Position numbers and translations under genes: made by a program
Part shown: one piece after another, positions 39,505-47,698 of the stretch
How positions within the stretch are numbered: position 1 is the stretch's first letter
Layout of the letters: the number at the start of each line of letters is the position of its first letter
Notes under the pieces: generated by a model
What the model was told of the DNA's origin: nothing
Databases searched by the model: none
What the model saw: the letters and a program-made list of their open reading frames with translations, nothing else
Assembly: GCF_000744225.1 (NCBI RefSeq)
Contig: NZ_JQLN01000007.1
Location: 930,001 to 994,000, forward strand
DNA: 64,000 nt
DNA from: Kitasatospora mediocidica KCTC 9733
GTDB taxonomy: Bacteria > Actinomycetota > Actinomycetes > Streptomycetales > Streptomycetaceae
Direction of reading: 5' to 3'

Positions 39505-40310
39505 CAGGCGCCCTTCTGCTGCTCGGAGTTGTGGAGCAGCGCCGAGTAGCCGCGCTCCAGCGGGCTGTCGCCCGGATGTTCGGGGCTGCCCGCCGCCGCC
39601 AGGTCCTGCGGTGTGCCCTGGAAGACGAGCTTGCCGTCCGCGAAGAGCACCACGTCCGAGCAGGCGGCCGCGACGTCCTCGACCAGGTGGGTGGAGACGA
39701 CCACGCAGGCCTCGCGGCCCAGTTCCTGCAACAGCTCGCGAAAGCGCAGCCGCTGCGCCGGGTCCAGGCCCGCCGTCGGCTCGTCCAGCAGCAGCACCGC
39801 GGGGTCGTTGACGATGGCCTGGGCGATGCCTGCCCGCCGCAGCATGCCTCCGGACAGGGTCTTCATCCGCTGGTCGGCCTGGTCGGCCAGGCCCACCCGC
39901 TCCACGGCCCGTTGGACGGCCGCGGGGACGTCGGCCTTCGGCACCTCCTTCAGCCAGGCCATGTACTCGACGAACTCGCGCACGGTGAAGCGCTTGTAGT
40001 AGCCGAACTCCTGGGGCAGGTAGCCGATCCGGCGGCGCACGGCCCGCAGGTCGGCCAGCGCGCCCACGGAGCTGCCGAACAGGTCGAGTTCACCCGCTGC
40101 GGGGCGCAGCACGGTGGCCAGCGCCCGGATCAGGGTGGTCTTTCCCGCGCCGTTGGGTCCCAGCAGGCCGTGGGCGCCGGTGCCCAGGGAGAGGTCGAGC
40201 CCGTCGACGGCGATCTTCTTCCGTCCGGCTCGGACGCTCAGGCCGGTGGCCCGGATCTCCCAGGCGTAGGTCTTCGGCGCGGCGTCGGCCGCGCTCAGGG
40301 CGGGCGTCAT
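39501..40310 (-). CDS. ABC transporter ATP-binding protein
   Basis: The 269-residue ATPase has Walker A GPNGAGKTT (residues 51-59), the signature LSGGM, Walker B LLLDEP, and the switch His in VVSTHLVED. It belongs to the DrrA/NatA-like exporters and should power the adjacent permeases. The ATG has GGAAGGGA about 8 bases upstream. It follows the anti-sigma gene after 32 bases, so the whole group from the sigma factor on is probably one operon. Confidence 0.93.
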   Translation of the reverse strand: MTPALSAADAAPKTYAWEIRATGLSVRAGRKKIAVDGLDLSLGTGAHGLLGPNGAGKTTLIRALATVLRPAAGELDLFGSSVGALADLRAVRRRIGYLPQEFGYYKRFTVREFVEYMAWLKEVPKADVPAAVQRAVERVGLADQADQRMKTLSGGMLRRAGIAQAIVNDPAVLLLDEPTAGLDPAQRLRFRELLQELGREACVVVSTHLVEDVAAACSDVVLFADGKLVFQGTPQDLAAAGSPEHPGDSPLERGYSALLHNSEQQKGAW

Positions 40311-40342
40311 GCGGTGGTCCCTTCCGAGGGTCAACGATGGTT

Positions 40343-41158
40343 TCACAGCGCTGAGTACGCCTTTCTGCGGGCGATCACGACGCCCGTTCCAAGTGCCAGG
40401 AGCAGCCCCCACAGGGGCAGTTGGTCCAACCGCAGGGCCAGGGGAGACGGCCCGCCGGCCCACGCGGGGGCCACCACGAAGACGCCCCAGGCAGCCGCCA
40501 GCCCGATGGCGGCCCGGGTCACACCCACAACGCTGCCCAGTGCCAGGGCCGTTGAGGTGAAGGCCAGCGAGGGAAGCAACCACTGTGCGGCCGTCATAGC
40601 TCCGGTCAACCAGCCCTCCAGCAGGAGTACGGGCAGCACCACGGCGAGCACCGAGGTGGTGCGCCGCAGGAGCAGCGGCAGGCCGGCCCGGGCGGTCGAG
40701 GCCATCAGTTCGTACGCCGGGTCCAGGCCGCGCGACCAGGACGCGGCGACCGCGCACAGCGGCAGCACGGGTGCGATCAGCAGCAGGGGCGAGGCGCCGC
40801 CGAAGTTCCCCGACAGCCCGGCCGCGTCCAGCAGCAGCGCGATCAGGGTGACGGCGACCGTCATGAGCAGCCACGGGGTCATCGCCGGGGTCAGCCAGGC
40901 CGACACCCACCTCGGGCGCCGCAGCCGCGACGGCATCTGCACGGCCGCGTCCAACTGCGGTTCCAGACCGGCGCGTACGGTGTCGACGAGCGCGGCGAGG
41001 CCGGGCGCCTCATTGGTCACGGAGTCCGCCAGGCGGCTGCGACAGCTCGCGCAGGTCTCCAGATGGGACTCCAGCGCCCAGAGCGTGTCGGCGGGCAACT
41101 GCGTGTCACCCCGGGCATAGTCGTCGATCAGTCGCATCGACGCGTGTTCCGCGCTCAT
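40343..41158 (-). CDS. Zinc-finger anti-sigma factor with multiple membrane segments
   Basis: The 271-residue protein begins with a zinc-binding anti-sigma domain: His32-x3-Cys36-x2-Cys39 in SHLETCASC, the core of the ZAS/zf-HC2 family that holds ECF sigma factors inactive. About five to six membrane segments follow (residues 90-265), which is more than the single one usual for such proteins. Its ATG overlaps the sigma stop (ATGA). The multi-pass part could sense a membrane or efflux signal linked to the ABC exporter downstream. Confidence 0.88.
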   Translation of the reverse strand: MSAEHASMRLIDDYARGDTQLPADTLWALESHLETCASCRSRLADSVTNEAPGLAALVDTVRAGLEPQLDAAVQMPSRLRRPRWVSAWLTPAMTPWLLMTVAVTLIALLLDAAGLSGNFGGASPLLLIAPVLPLCAVAASWSRGLDPAYELMASTARAGLPLLLRRTTSVLAVVLPVLLLEGWLTGAMTAAQWLLPSLAFTSTALALGSVVGVTRAAIGLAAAWGVFVVAPAWAGGPSPLALRLDQLPLWGLLLALGTGVVIARRKAYSAL

Positions 41159-41772
41159 GCCAGCGCCTCCCGCATCGCGATCCGGGCCCGGCGGGCGCGG
41201 GTCTTGACCGTGCCCTCGGGGAGTCTGAGCAGGACGGCGGTCTCCCGGACGGAAAGCCCGTCAAGGACCGTGGCCTGCAGGACCTGGCGCAGTTCCGGCG
41301 CCAGTTGCCGCAGGGCGTCGCCGACGTCGCCGCCGACGGTCCCGGCGAGTGCCTCGTCCTCCGCCGCGGGCACCACCGCCCGCTCGGCGGCGGCGACCGG
41401 CGGCTCGGCGTGGTGGGCGCGGCGCCGGAACGCGTCGACGAGGCGGCGCGCCGCGATCGTCCACAGCCAGCCGACGGCCGTCCCGCCGACCGCGCTCCCG
41501 GCGAACGCGCCGGCCGCGCGCCACACCGCCAGATACGTCTCCTGCATGACCTCGGCGACGATCTGCGGGTCCGCGCAGCGGCGGCGCAACCGTACCGCCA
41601 GCCACGGCGACGTGCGCCGGTACAACTCGTCGAACGCCTCGCGGTCACCTCTGGCCACCAGCCGGAGGAGGTGTTCCTCGTCCAGCTCGTCGGGTGCTCT
41701 CCTGCGTGATCTCACACCAGCCAGACGCCCGCCGCGGCGTTCGGGTTCTGCGTCCACTGTGAGCTGCGTCAC
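41155..41772 (-). CDS. ECF sigma factor of the sigma/ABC operon
   Basis: The 205-residue sigma factor has region 2 (about residues 35-105: 'LLRLVARGDREAFDELYRRTSPW', 'VAEVMQETYLAVWRAAG') and region 4 (about 155-200: 'LAPELRQVLQATVLDGLSVRETAVLL', 'GTVKTRARRAR'). It heads an operon with its zinc-finger anti-sigma factor and an ABC exporter, so autoregulation and control of export are expected. The start lies only 21 bases behind the hisF stop, so read-through from the histidine operon is likely. Confidence 0.93.
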   Translation of the reverse strand: MTQLTVDAEPERRGGRLAGVRSRRRAPDELDEEHLLRLVARGDREAFDELYRRTSPWLAVRLRRRCADPQIVAEVMQETYLAVWRAAGAFAGSAVGGTAVGWLWTIAARRLVDAFRRRAHHAEPPVAAAERAVVPAAEDEALAGTVGGDVGDALRQLAPELRQVLQATVLDGLSVRETAVLLRLPEGTVKTRARRARIAMREALA

Positions 41773-41793
41773 AGCGTCAGCCGGCCCCGGCTT

Positions 41794-42564
41794 CTAGCGC
41801 ACCGGGTGGCCGGCCTCCCGCAGGGCGGTCTTGACCTCGCCGATGCGCAGGTCGCCGAAGTGGAAGACCGACGCCGCGAGCACCGCGTCCGCGCCCGCCT
41901 CCACGGCCGGGGCGAAGTCGGCGAGGCGGCCCGCGCCGCCGGAGGCGATGACCGGGACGGAGACCGACGCCCGCACCGAGCGGATCATCTCCAGGTCGTA
42001 GCCGTCCTTGGTGCCGTCCGCGTCCATCGAGTTGAGCAGGATCTCGCCGGCCCCCAACTCGGCTGCCCGGCCCGCCCATTCGACGGCGTCCAGGCCGGTA
42101 CCCCGGCGTCCGCCGTGGGTGGTGACCTCGTAGCCGGAGGCGGTCTCGGTGCCGGGCGGGCAGCGGCGGGCGTCCACCGACAGCACCAGCACCTGGCGGC
42201 CGAAGCGCTGGGCGATCTCGCGGATCAGCTCGGGGCGGGCGATCGCCGCGGTGTTGACGCCGACCTTGTCGGCGCCGGCCCGCAGCAGCCTGTTGACGTC
42301 CTCGACGGCGCGGATCCCGCCGCCCACCGTCAGCGGGATGAAGACCTGCTCGGCGGTGCGGCGCACCACGTCGTAGGTGGTCTCCCGGGAGCCGGACGAG
42401 GCGGTGATGTCGAGGAAGGTCAACTCGTCGGCGCCCTCGGCGTCGTAGAGCTTGGCCATCTCGACCGGGTCTCCGGCGTCGCGCAGGTTCTGGAAGTTGA
42501 CGCCCTTGACCACCCGGCCCGCGTCGACGTCCAGGCAGGGGATGACTCGGACCGCGAGGGTCAT
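41794..42564 (-). CDS. hisF: Imidazole glycerol phosphate synthase, cyclase subunit
   Basis: HisF uses ammonia delivered by HisH to form imidazole glycerol phosphate and AICAR. The 256-residue TIM barrel starts MTLAVRVIPCLDVDAGRVVKG with the catalytic Asp in CLDVD, and carries 'LTVGGGIR', 'LSVDARR', 'LLNSMDADGTKDGYD' with the second catalytic Asp, and 'ASGGAGRL'. Its ATG overlaps the ridA stop (ATGA). It is the last histidine gene of the operon. Confidence 0.98.
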   Translation of the reverse strand: MTLAVRVIPCLDVDAGRVVKGVNFQNLRDAGDPVEMAKLYDAEGADELTFLDITASSGSRETTYDVVRRTAEQVFIPLTVGGGIRAVEDVNRLLRAGADKVGVNTAAIARPELIREIAQRFGRQVLVLSVDARRCPPGTETASGYEVTTHGGRRGTGLDAVEWAGRAAELGAGEILLNSMDADGTKDGYDLEMIRSVRASVSVPVIASGGAGRLADFAPAVEAGADAVLAASVFHFGDLRIGEVKTALREAGHPVR

Positions 42565-43004
42565 GTACTGCTACCTTCCGAGGAATTCGCCAACGAGTTC
42601 GCGAGTCCGACGCGGTGCGCGTCCAGCTCGATCTCGACCATCATCCGGGAGTCGATCAGGCCCTCCACCACGACCATGGTCGCGGCCGGACGGCTGGCGT
42701 CGAAGAGCACCTTGTGGGCCCGGCCCACCTCGTCGGCGTCCCGGACGTGGGTGATGTACATCCGCGTGCGGATCACGTCCGCCGCGGTCAGACCGTACGT
42801 GGCCAGGGCGCTGAGGCCGACGCCGAAGGCGGCCAGCGTCTGCCGGTACGGGTCGCCCTCGTGCTCGATCCTCCCGTCGACCCACGCCGTGGAGCCGGCC
42901 ACATGGACGTAGTCGCCCGCGGCGACCGCCCGCGAGTATCCGAACTGGTCCTCCCAGGGGGAGAATCCGGCGACCCGGCCACGCACGATCCGAGGGTCTG
43001 TCAC
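42561..43004 (-). CDS. RidA-family protein within the his operon
   Basis: The 147-residue product is of the RidA/YjgF fold, whose best-known members hydrolyse reactive enamine/imine intermediates to keto acids. Marks are 'AVAAGDYVHVAGSTAWVDG', 'DVIRTRMYITHVRDADEVG' with the arginine of the active site, and 'AATMVVVEGLID'. It starts at GTG 43004, overlapping the hisA stop, and its stop overlaps hisF. Being locked between hisA and hisF suggests a housekeeping link to this pathway. Confidence 0.93.
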   Translation of the reverse strand: MTDPRIVRGRVAGFSPWEDQFGYSRAVAAGDYVHVAGSTAWVDGRIEHEGDPYRQTLAAFGVGLSALATYGLTAADVIRTRMYITHVRDADEVGRAHKVLFDASRPAATMVVVEGLIDSRMMVEIELDAHRVGLANSLANSSEGSST

Positions 43005-43732
43005 GACATGGCCTCCAGGGCCTCTTCGAGGGTGAACTTCTGCTCGTAGAGGGCCTTGCCCACAATCGAACCCTCGACACCTTCCGGCACCAGAGTGGCG
43101 ATGGCGCGCAGGTCGTCGAGCGAGGAGACCCCGCCGGAGGCGACCACGGGACGGTCGGTGGCGGCGCAGACGTCGCGCAGCAGCTGGAGGTTCGGGCCGG
43201 TCAGGGTGCCGTCGCGGTTGACGTCGGTGACCACGTAGCGGGCGCAGCCCTCGGAGTCGAGCCGGGCCAGCACCTCGAACAGGTCGCCGCCGTCGCGGGT
43301 CCAGCCCCGGCCGCGCAGGGTGGTGCCGACGACGTCCAGGCCGACCGCGATCTGCTCGCCGTGCTCGGCGATCACCTTGGCGACCCACTCCGGGCTCTCC
43401 AGCGCGGCGGTGCCGAGGTTGACCCGGGTGCAGCCGGTGGCCAGCGCGGCGGCCAGCGACTCGTCGTCGCGGATGCCGCCGGAGAGCTCGACCTTGATGT
43501 CGAGGCGGCCGGTGACCTCGCGCAGCAGGTCCCGGTTGCTGCCGGTGCCGAACGCGGCGTCCAGGTCGACCAGGTGCAGCCACTCGGCGCCGGCGTTCTG
43601 CCAGGCCAGGGCGGCCGCGAGCGGCTCGCCGAAGGAGGTCTCGGTGCCGGAGGCGCCCTTGACCAGACGCACGGCCTGGCCGTCCCGGACGTCGACGGCG
43701 GGCAGGAGTTCAAGACGGCTCAGGCGGCTCAT
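43001..43732 (-). CDS. hisA: Phosphoribosyl-formimino-AICAR phosphate isomerase
   Basis: HisA performs an Amadori rearrangement in histidine synthesis; in many actinobacteria the same protein (PriA) also does the TrpF step. No trpF is seen in this trp cluster, which fits a bifunctional PriA. The 243-residue TIM barrel carries ELLPAVDVRDGQAVRL with the catalytic Asp, 'VELSGGIRDD', 'TDVNRDGTLTGPN' and 'ASGGVSSLDDL'. ATG 43732 is preferred (GGAAAG about 9 bases upstream); ATG 43753 touches the hisH stop and is the alternative. Confidence 0.96.
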   Translation of the reverse strand: MSRLSRLELLPAVDVRDGQAVRLVKGASGTETSFGEPLAAALAWQNAGAEWLHLVDLDAAFGTGSNRDLLREVTGRLDIKVELSGGIRDDESLAAALATGCTRVNLGTAALESPEWVAKVIAEHGEQIAVGLDVVGTTLRGRGWTRDGGDLFEVLARLDSEGCARYVVTDVNRDGTLTGPNLQLLRDVCAATDRPVVASGGVSSLDDLRAIATLVPEGVEGSIVGKALYEQKFTLEEALEAMS

Positions 43733-43752
43733 GGGAGACAACTTTCCAGACA

Positions 43753-44388
43753 TCAGAGGGTGTTGACCCAGTTGGTCAGCAGGGCGGCGCCGGCGTCGCC
43801 GGACTTCTCGGGGTGGAACTGGGTGGCCCACAGCGGGCCGTTCTCGACGGCCGCGACGAACGGCTGCCCATGGGTGGCCCAGGTGACGAGCGGCGCGTGC
43901 AGCCGCTCGTTGTTGGACTCCAGCTCCCAGTGGCGCACGCCGTAGGAGTGCACGAAGTAGAAACGCGTCTGCGGGTCCATCCCGGCGAAGAGCCGGCTGC
44001 CCTCGGGCGCGGAGACGGTGTTCCAGCCCATGTGCGGGACGACCGGCGCGTCCAGCGGCTCGACCGTGCCGGGCCACTCGTCGCAGCCCGCCGTCTCGAC
44101 GCCGTGCTCGACGCCGCGCTCGAAGAGGATCTGCATGCCGACGCAGATGCCGAGCACCGGACGGCCGCCGGCCAGCCGCCGCCCGATGATCTGCTCGCCG
44201 CGCACGGCCCGCAGGCCGCGCATGCACGCCTCGAAGGCGCCGACGCCGGGGACCAGCAGCCCGTCCGCGTCCAGCGCCTGCTGGAAGTCGGAGGTCACCG
44301 TCACCGTCGCGCCGGTGCGCTCGACCGCGCGCTGGGCCGAGCGCAGGTTTCCCGACCCGTAGTCGAAGACGACCACATTCTTGCCCAC
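43753..44388 (-). CDS. hisH: Imidazole glycerol phosphate synthase, glutaminase subunit
   Basis: HisH hydrolyses glutamine and feeds ammonia to HisF. The 211-residue class I amidotransferase has 'VFDYGSGNLRS', the oxyanion strand 'VPGVGAFEACM', nucleophile Cys in LGICVGMQ and the His-Glu pair in TQFHPEKSG. GTG at 44388 is preferred because GGGAG lies 9 bases upstream; a TTG at 44397 in frame sits too close to that site. Confidence 0.96.
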   Translation of the reverse strand: MGKNVVVFDYGSGNLRSAQRAVERTGATVTVTSDFQQALDADGLLVPGVGAFEACMRGLRAVRGEQIIGRRLAGGRPVLGICVGMQILFERGVEHGVETAGCDEWPGTVEPLDAPVVPHMGWNTVSAPEGSRLFAGMDPQTRFYFVHSYGVRHWELESNNERLHAPLVTWATHGQPFVAAVENGPLWATQFHPEKSGDAGAALLTNWVNTL

Positions 44389-44406
44389 AGCAATCAACTC
44401 CCGTGA

Positions 44407-44556
44407 CTAGAGGCGCATCAGACCGGCGGCCAGGCAGAGCGCCGAGCCGATCGCCAGCACGGCGGTGACACCCTTGGGCAGACCCTGCTTCCAGAAGGAG
44501 TACACACCGGCGCCCAGGAAGAGCCCGCCGGCGATCAGGATCGTGGAGGCGGTCAC
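44407..44556 (-). CDS. 49-residue membrane protein within the his operon
   Basis: A GTG at 44556 overlaps the hisB stop (GTGA) and opens a 49-residue frame with two membrane segments: TASTILIAGGLFLGAGVYSF, a short loop WKQGLPKG, then a second hydrophobic stretch ending AAGLMRL. hisH follows 18 bases later. No family was recognised. The tight coupling on both sides supports a real gene, and small membrane proteins at this place occur in other streptomycetes as far as I recall. Confidence 0.8.
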   Translation of the reverse strand: MTASTILIAGGLFLGAGVYSFWKQGLPKGVTAVLAIGSALCLAAGLMRL

Positions 44557-45146
44557 AGCGCACCCTTGGTCGAGGGGAGGATGCCGGCCGCGCGCGGGTC
44601 GAACTCCGCGGCGTAGCGCAGCGCGCGGGCGAGGGCCTTGAACTGGCACTCCACGATGTGGTGCGCGTTGCGGCCGTACGGGACGTGCACGTGCAGCGCT
44701 ATCTGCGCCTGGGCCACGAAGGACTCCAGGATGTGCCGGGTCATCGTGGTGTCGTAGCTGCCGATCATCGGCGCCATCGACTCCGGCTCGGTGTGCACCA
44801 GGTACGGGCGGCCGGAGAGGTCCACGGTGACCTGGGCGAGCGACTCGTCCAGCGGCACCGTGCAGTTGCCGAAGCGGTAGATCCCGACCTTGTCGCCGAG
44901 CGCCTGCTTGAACGCGCCACCGAGCGCGAGGGCGGTGTCCTCGATCGTGTGGTGGGTGTCGATGTGCAGGTCGCCCTCGGTCTTGACGGTGAGGTCGAAG
45001 AGGCCGTGGCGGCCCAGCTGGTCGAGCATGTGGTCGTAGAACCCCACGCCCGTGGAGATGTCGGTCTTGCCGGTGCCGTCGAGATCGATCTCGACCAGGA
45101 CCGAGGTCTCCTTGGTGGTGCGCTCGATGCGCCCGATGCGGGACAT
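44553..45146 (-). CDS. hisB: Imidazoleglycerol-phosphate dehydratase
   Basis: HisB removes water from imidazole glycerol phosphate to give imidazole acetol phosphate. The 197-residue protein is the stand-alone dehydratase without the phosphatase domain of enteric HisB. The Mn-binding motifs are present: GFYDHMLDQLGRHG, 'DTHHTIEDTALALG', and 'NAHHIVECQFKALAR'. It starts 7 bases after the hisC stop, with GGAG inside the hisC end serving as ribosome-binding site. Confidence 0.98.
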   Translation of the reverse strand: MSRIGRIERTTKETSVLVEIDLDGTGKTDISTGVGFYDHMLDQLGRHGLFDLTVKTEGDLHIDTHHTIEDTALALGGAFKQALGDKVGIYRFGNCTVPLDESLAQVTVDLSGRPYLVHTEPESMAPMIGSYDTTMTRHILESFVAQAQIALHVHVPYGRNAHHIVECQFKALARALRYAAEFDPRAAGILPSTKGAL

Positions 45147-45153
45147 AGCGGGG

Positions 45154-46251
45154 TTACAGCTCCTTGATCACAGTGGTGACGGCGTCCAGGAAGGCGTCGT
45201 TCTCCGCGGGCGTGCCGGCGGTGACCCGCAGCCGCCCGGGGACGCCGTTGTCGCGGATCAGGACGCCGCGGTCGAGGATCGCCTGCCAGACGGCGTGCGG
45301 GTCCTCGAAGGTCCCGAACTGGATGAAGTTCGAGTCGGAGGCGGTGACCTCCAGGCCGAGCGCGCGCAGCGCCCCGACCACCCGGTCACGCTCGCCCTTG
45401 AGCAGCTCGACGTACCCGAGCAGGGTCTCGGTGTGCTCCAGGCAGGCCAGCGCGGTGGCCTGGGTGACGGCGGACAGGTGGTACGGCAGCCGGACCAGCT
45501 GCACCGCGTCCACCACGGCCCGGTCGGCGGCGAGGTAGCCCAGCCGCAGGCCGGCCGCGCCGAAGGCCTTGGACATCGTCCGGGTGACCACCATCAGCGG
45601 GCGGCCCGCCAGCAGCGGCAGCAGCGAGTCGCGGTGCGAGAACTCGACGTACGCCTCGTCGACGATGACCATCGTCGGCTTGACGGCCTGGGCGGCGTCG
45701 TAGAGCGCGCGCACGGTGTCGGCCTCGACGGCGGTGCCGGTCGGGTTGTTCGGCGAGCAGACGAAGAGCACGTCCGGGCGGTGCTCGGCCAGCGCGGCGA
45801 TCGCCGCGTCCAGGTCGATGGTGAAGTCGGCCCGGCGCGGGCCGGCGATCCAGCGGGTGCCGGTGCCGCGCGAGATCAGCTCGTGCATCTGGTAGGAGGG
45901 CTCGAAGCCGAGCGCGCTGCGGCCGGGGCCGCCGAAGGTCTGCAGCAGCTGCTGGATGACCTCGTTGGAGCCGTTCGCCGCCCACACCTGCTCGCGGGTC
46001 CGGGCGAAACCGGTGGTGGTGGTGAGGTAGCGCGCCAGGCCCTCGCGCAGCTCGACCGCGTCCCGGTCGGGGTAGCGGTTGAGCGTGCGGGCGGCCTCGG
46101 CGACCCGCTCGGCGATCCGGGCCACCAGCGGCTCGGGCAGCGGATAGGGGTTCTCGTTGGTGTTGAGCTGGACCGGGACATCCAGCTGCGGGGCGCCGTA
46201 GGGCGACTGTCCGCGCAGTTCGTCGCGGACCGGGAGGTCGTCGATGTTCAA
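45154..46251 (-). CDS. hisC: Histidinol-phosphate aminotransferase
   Basis: HisC transfers the amino group of glutamate to imidazole acetol phosphate with pyridoxal phosphate. The 365-residue product has the class II aminotransferase marks 'LNTNENPYPLP', 'CSPNNPTGT', 'IVDEAYVEFS' and the cofactor lysine in RTMSKAFG, with the C-terminal Arg in GRLRVTAGT. The start is TTG at 46251, overlapping the hisD stop (TTGA); the usual ATG is missing. Confidence 0.96.
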   Translation of the reverse strand: MNIDDLPVRDELRGQSPYGAPQLDVPVQLNTNENPYPLPEPLVARIAERVAEAARTLNRYPDRDAVELREGLARYLTTTTGFARTREQVWAANGSNEVIQQLLQTFGGPGRSALGFEPSYQMHELISRGTGTRWIAGPRRADFTIDLDAAIAALAEHRPDVLFVCSPNNPTGTAVEADTVRALYDAAQAVKPTMVIVDEAYVEFSHRDSLLPLLAGRPLMVVTRTMSKAFGAAGLRLGYLAADRAVVDAVQLVRLPYHLSAVTQATALACLEHTETLLGYVELLKGERDRVVGALRALGLEVTASDSNFIQFGTFEDPHAVWQAILDRGVLIRDNGVPGRLRVTAGTPAENDAFLDAVTTVIKEL

Positions 46252-47555
46252 GAGCCGGGAACCGTCCAGTCGAAGCGGGCGCGGATCGCGTCGCCGTGAC
46301 CGGGCAGGTCCTCGGCGTTGGCGAGGTTGACCACGTGCGCGGCGACGTCCGCCAGCGCCTCGCGGCTGTAGTCGATCACGTGGATGCCGCGCAGGAAGGA
46401 CTGCACCGACAGGCCGGACGAGTGACAGGCGCAGCCGCCGGTGGGCAGCACGTGGTTGGAGCCGGCCACGTAGTCGCCGAGCGAGACCGGCGCGTACGGG
46501 CCGATGAAGACGGCGCCGGCGTTGCGCACCCGGGCGGCCACCGCGTGCGCGTCCCGGGTCTGGATCTCCAGGTGCTCGGCGGCGTAGGCGTTGACCACGG
46601 CCAGGCCCTGCTCGACGTCGTCCACCAGCACGATGCCGGACTGCCGGCCGCCGAGCGCCTCGGTGACCCGCTCGCGGTGCTTGGTGTTCGCCACCTGCGC
46701 GGCCAGCTCGGCCTCCACCGCCTCGGCCAGCGCGAGCGAGTCGGTGACCAGCACGGAGGCGGCCATCGGGTCGTGCTCGGCCTGGCTGATCAGGTCGGCG
46801 GCGACGTCGCGCGGCGAGGCGCTGTCGTCCGCCAGGACGGCGATCTCGGTCGGCCCGGCCTCGGCGTCGATCCCGATCCGGCCCTTGAGCAGGCGCTTGG
46901 CGGCGGCCACGTAGATGTTGCCGGGGCCGGTCACCAGGTTGACGGGCGCGCACTCGGCGGTGCCGTAGGCGAACATCGCGACCGCCTGGGCGCCGCCGAC
47001 CGAGTACACCTCGGTGACGCCCAGCAGCGCGCAGGCCGCCAGGATCGCCGGGTGGACGCCGCCGCCGAAGTCCTTCTGCGGCGGCGAGGTGACCGCGATG
47101 CCCTGGACGCCGGCCTCCTGGGCCGGGACCACGTTCATCACCACGGAGGACGGGTACACGGCCAGGCCGCCCGGCACGTACAGCCCGACCCGGTCGACCG
47201 GCACCCAGCGCTCGGTCACCGTGCCACCCGGCACCACCTGGGTGGTGTGGTCGCTGCGGCGCTGCGCGCTGTGCACCAGGCGGGCCCGGCGGATCGACTC
47301 CTCCAGGGCCGCGCGCACCTTGGGGTCCAGCGTCTCCAGGGCAGCGGTGATCTCCGCCTCGGGGACCCGGGTGGTGGCCAACGTCACGCCGTCGAAGCGT
47401 TCGGTGATCTCGATCAGCGCCGTGACCCCGCGATGGCGTACGTCCTCGCAGATCGGCCGCACCTTCTCCAGGGCGGCTTCCACGTCGAACTCGGCACGGG
47501 GCAGCAGGTCGCGCGGGTCGCCGGTGGCGCCGCGCAGGTCGATTCGAGAGATCAC
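46248..47555 (-). CDS. hisD: Histidinol dehydrogenase
   Basis: HisD oxidises histidinol to histidine in two NAD-dependent steps. The 435-residue protein is complete: 'VPGGLAVYPSSVVMNVVPA', 'YSVGGAQAVAMFAYGT', the signature around 'DAEAGPTEIAVLADDSA', 'ISQAEHDPMA' and 'SLGDYVAGSNHVLPTGG'. The start is GTG 47555; a good ribosome-binding site is not visible, so a leaderless transcript is possible. It heads the operon, with the promoter in the 143 bases shared with a divergent gene. Confidence 0.97.
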   Translation of the reverse strand: MISRIDLRGATGDPRDLLPRAEFDVEAALEKVRPICEDVRHRGVTALIEITERFDGVTLATTRVPEAEITAALETLDPKVRAALEESIRRARLVHSAQRRSDHTTQVVPGGTVTERWVPVDRVGLYVPGGLAVYPSSVVMNVVPAQEAGVQGIAVTSPPQKDFGGGVHPAILAACALLGVTEVYSVGGAQAVAMFAYGTAECAPVNLVTGPGNIYVAAAKRLLKGRIGIDAEAGPTEIAVLADDSASPRDVAADLISQAEHDPMAASVLVTDSLALAEAVEAELAAQVANTKHRERVTEALGGRQSGIVLVDDVEQGLAVVNAYAAEHLEIQTRDAHAVAARVRNAGAVFIGPYAPVSLGDYVAGSNHVLPTGGCACHSSGLSVQSFLRGIHVIDYSREALADVAAHVVNLANAEDLPGHGDAIRARFDWTVPGS

Positions 47556-47698
47556 GGGTCAAGTGTAAGGAGTGGCCGGAACCGCCGGTCCCGCATTTCA
47601 GTCCGTGATACGACTGCCGAGACGGGAAGACCCACAGGGAGGCCTGCCGGTGGACACGGCCTGGGCCGGGAACCGTCGTCACCAGCAGGGGGAGACAG

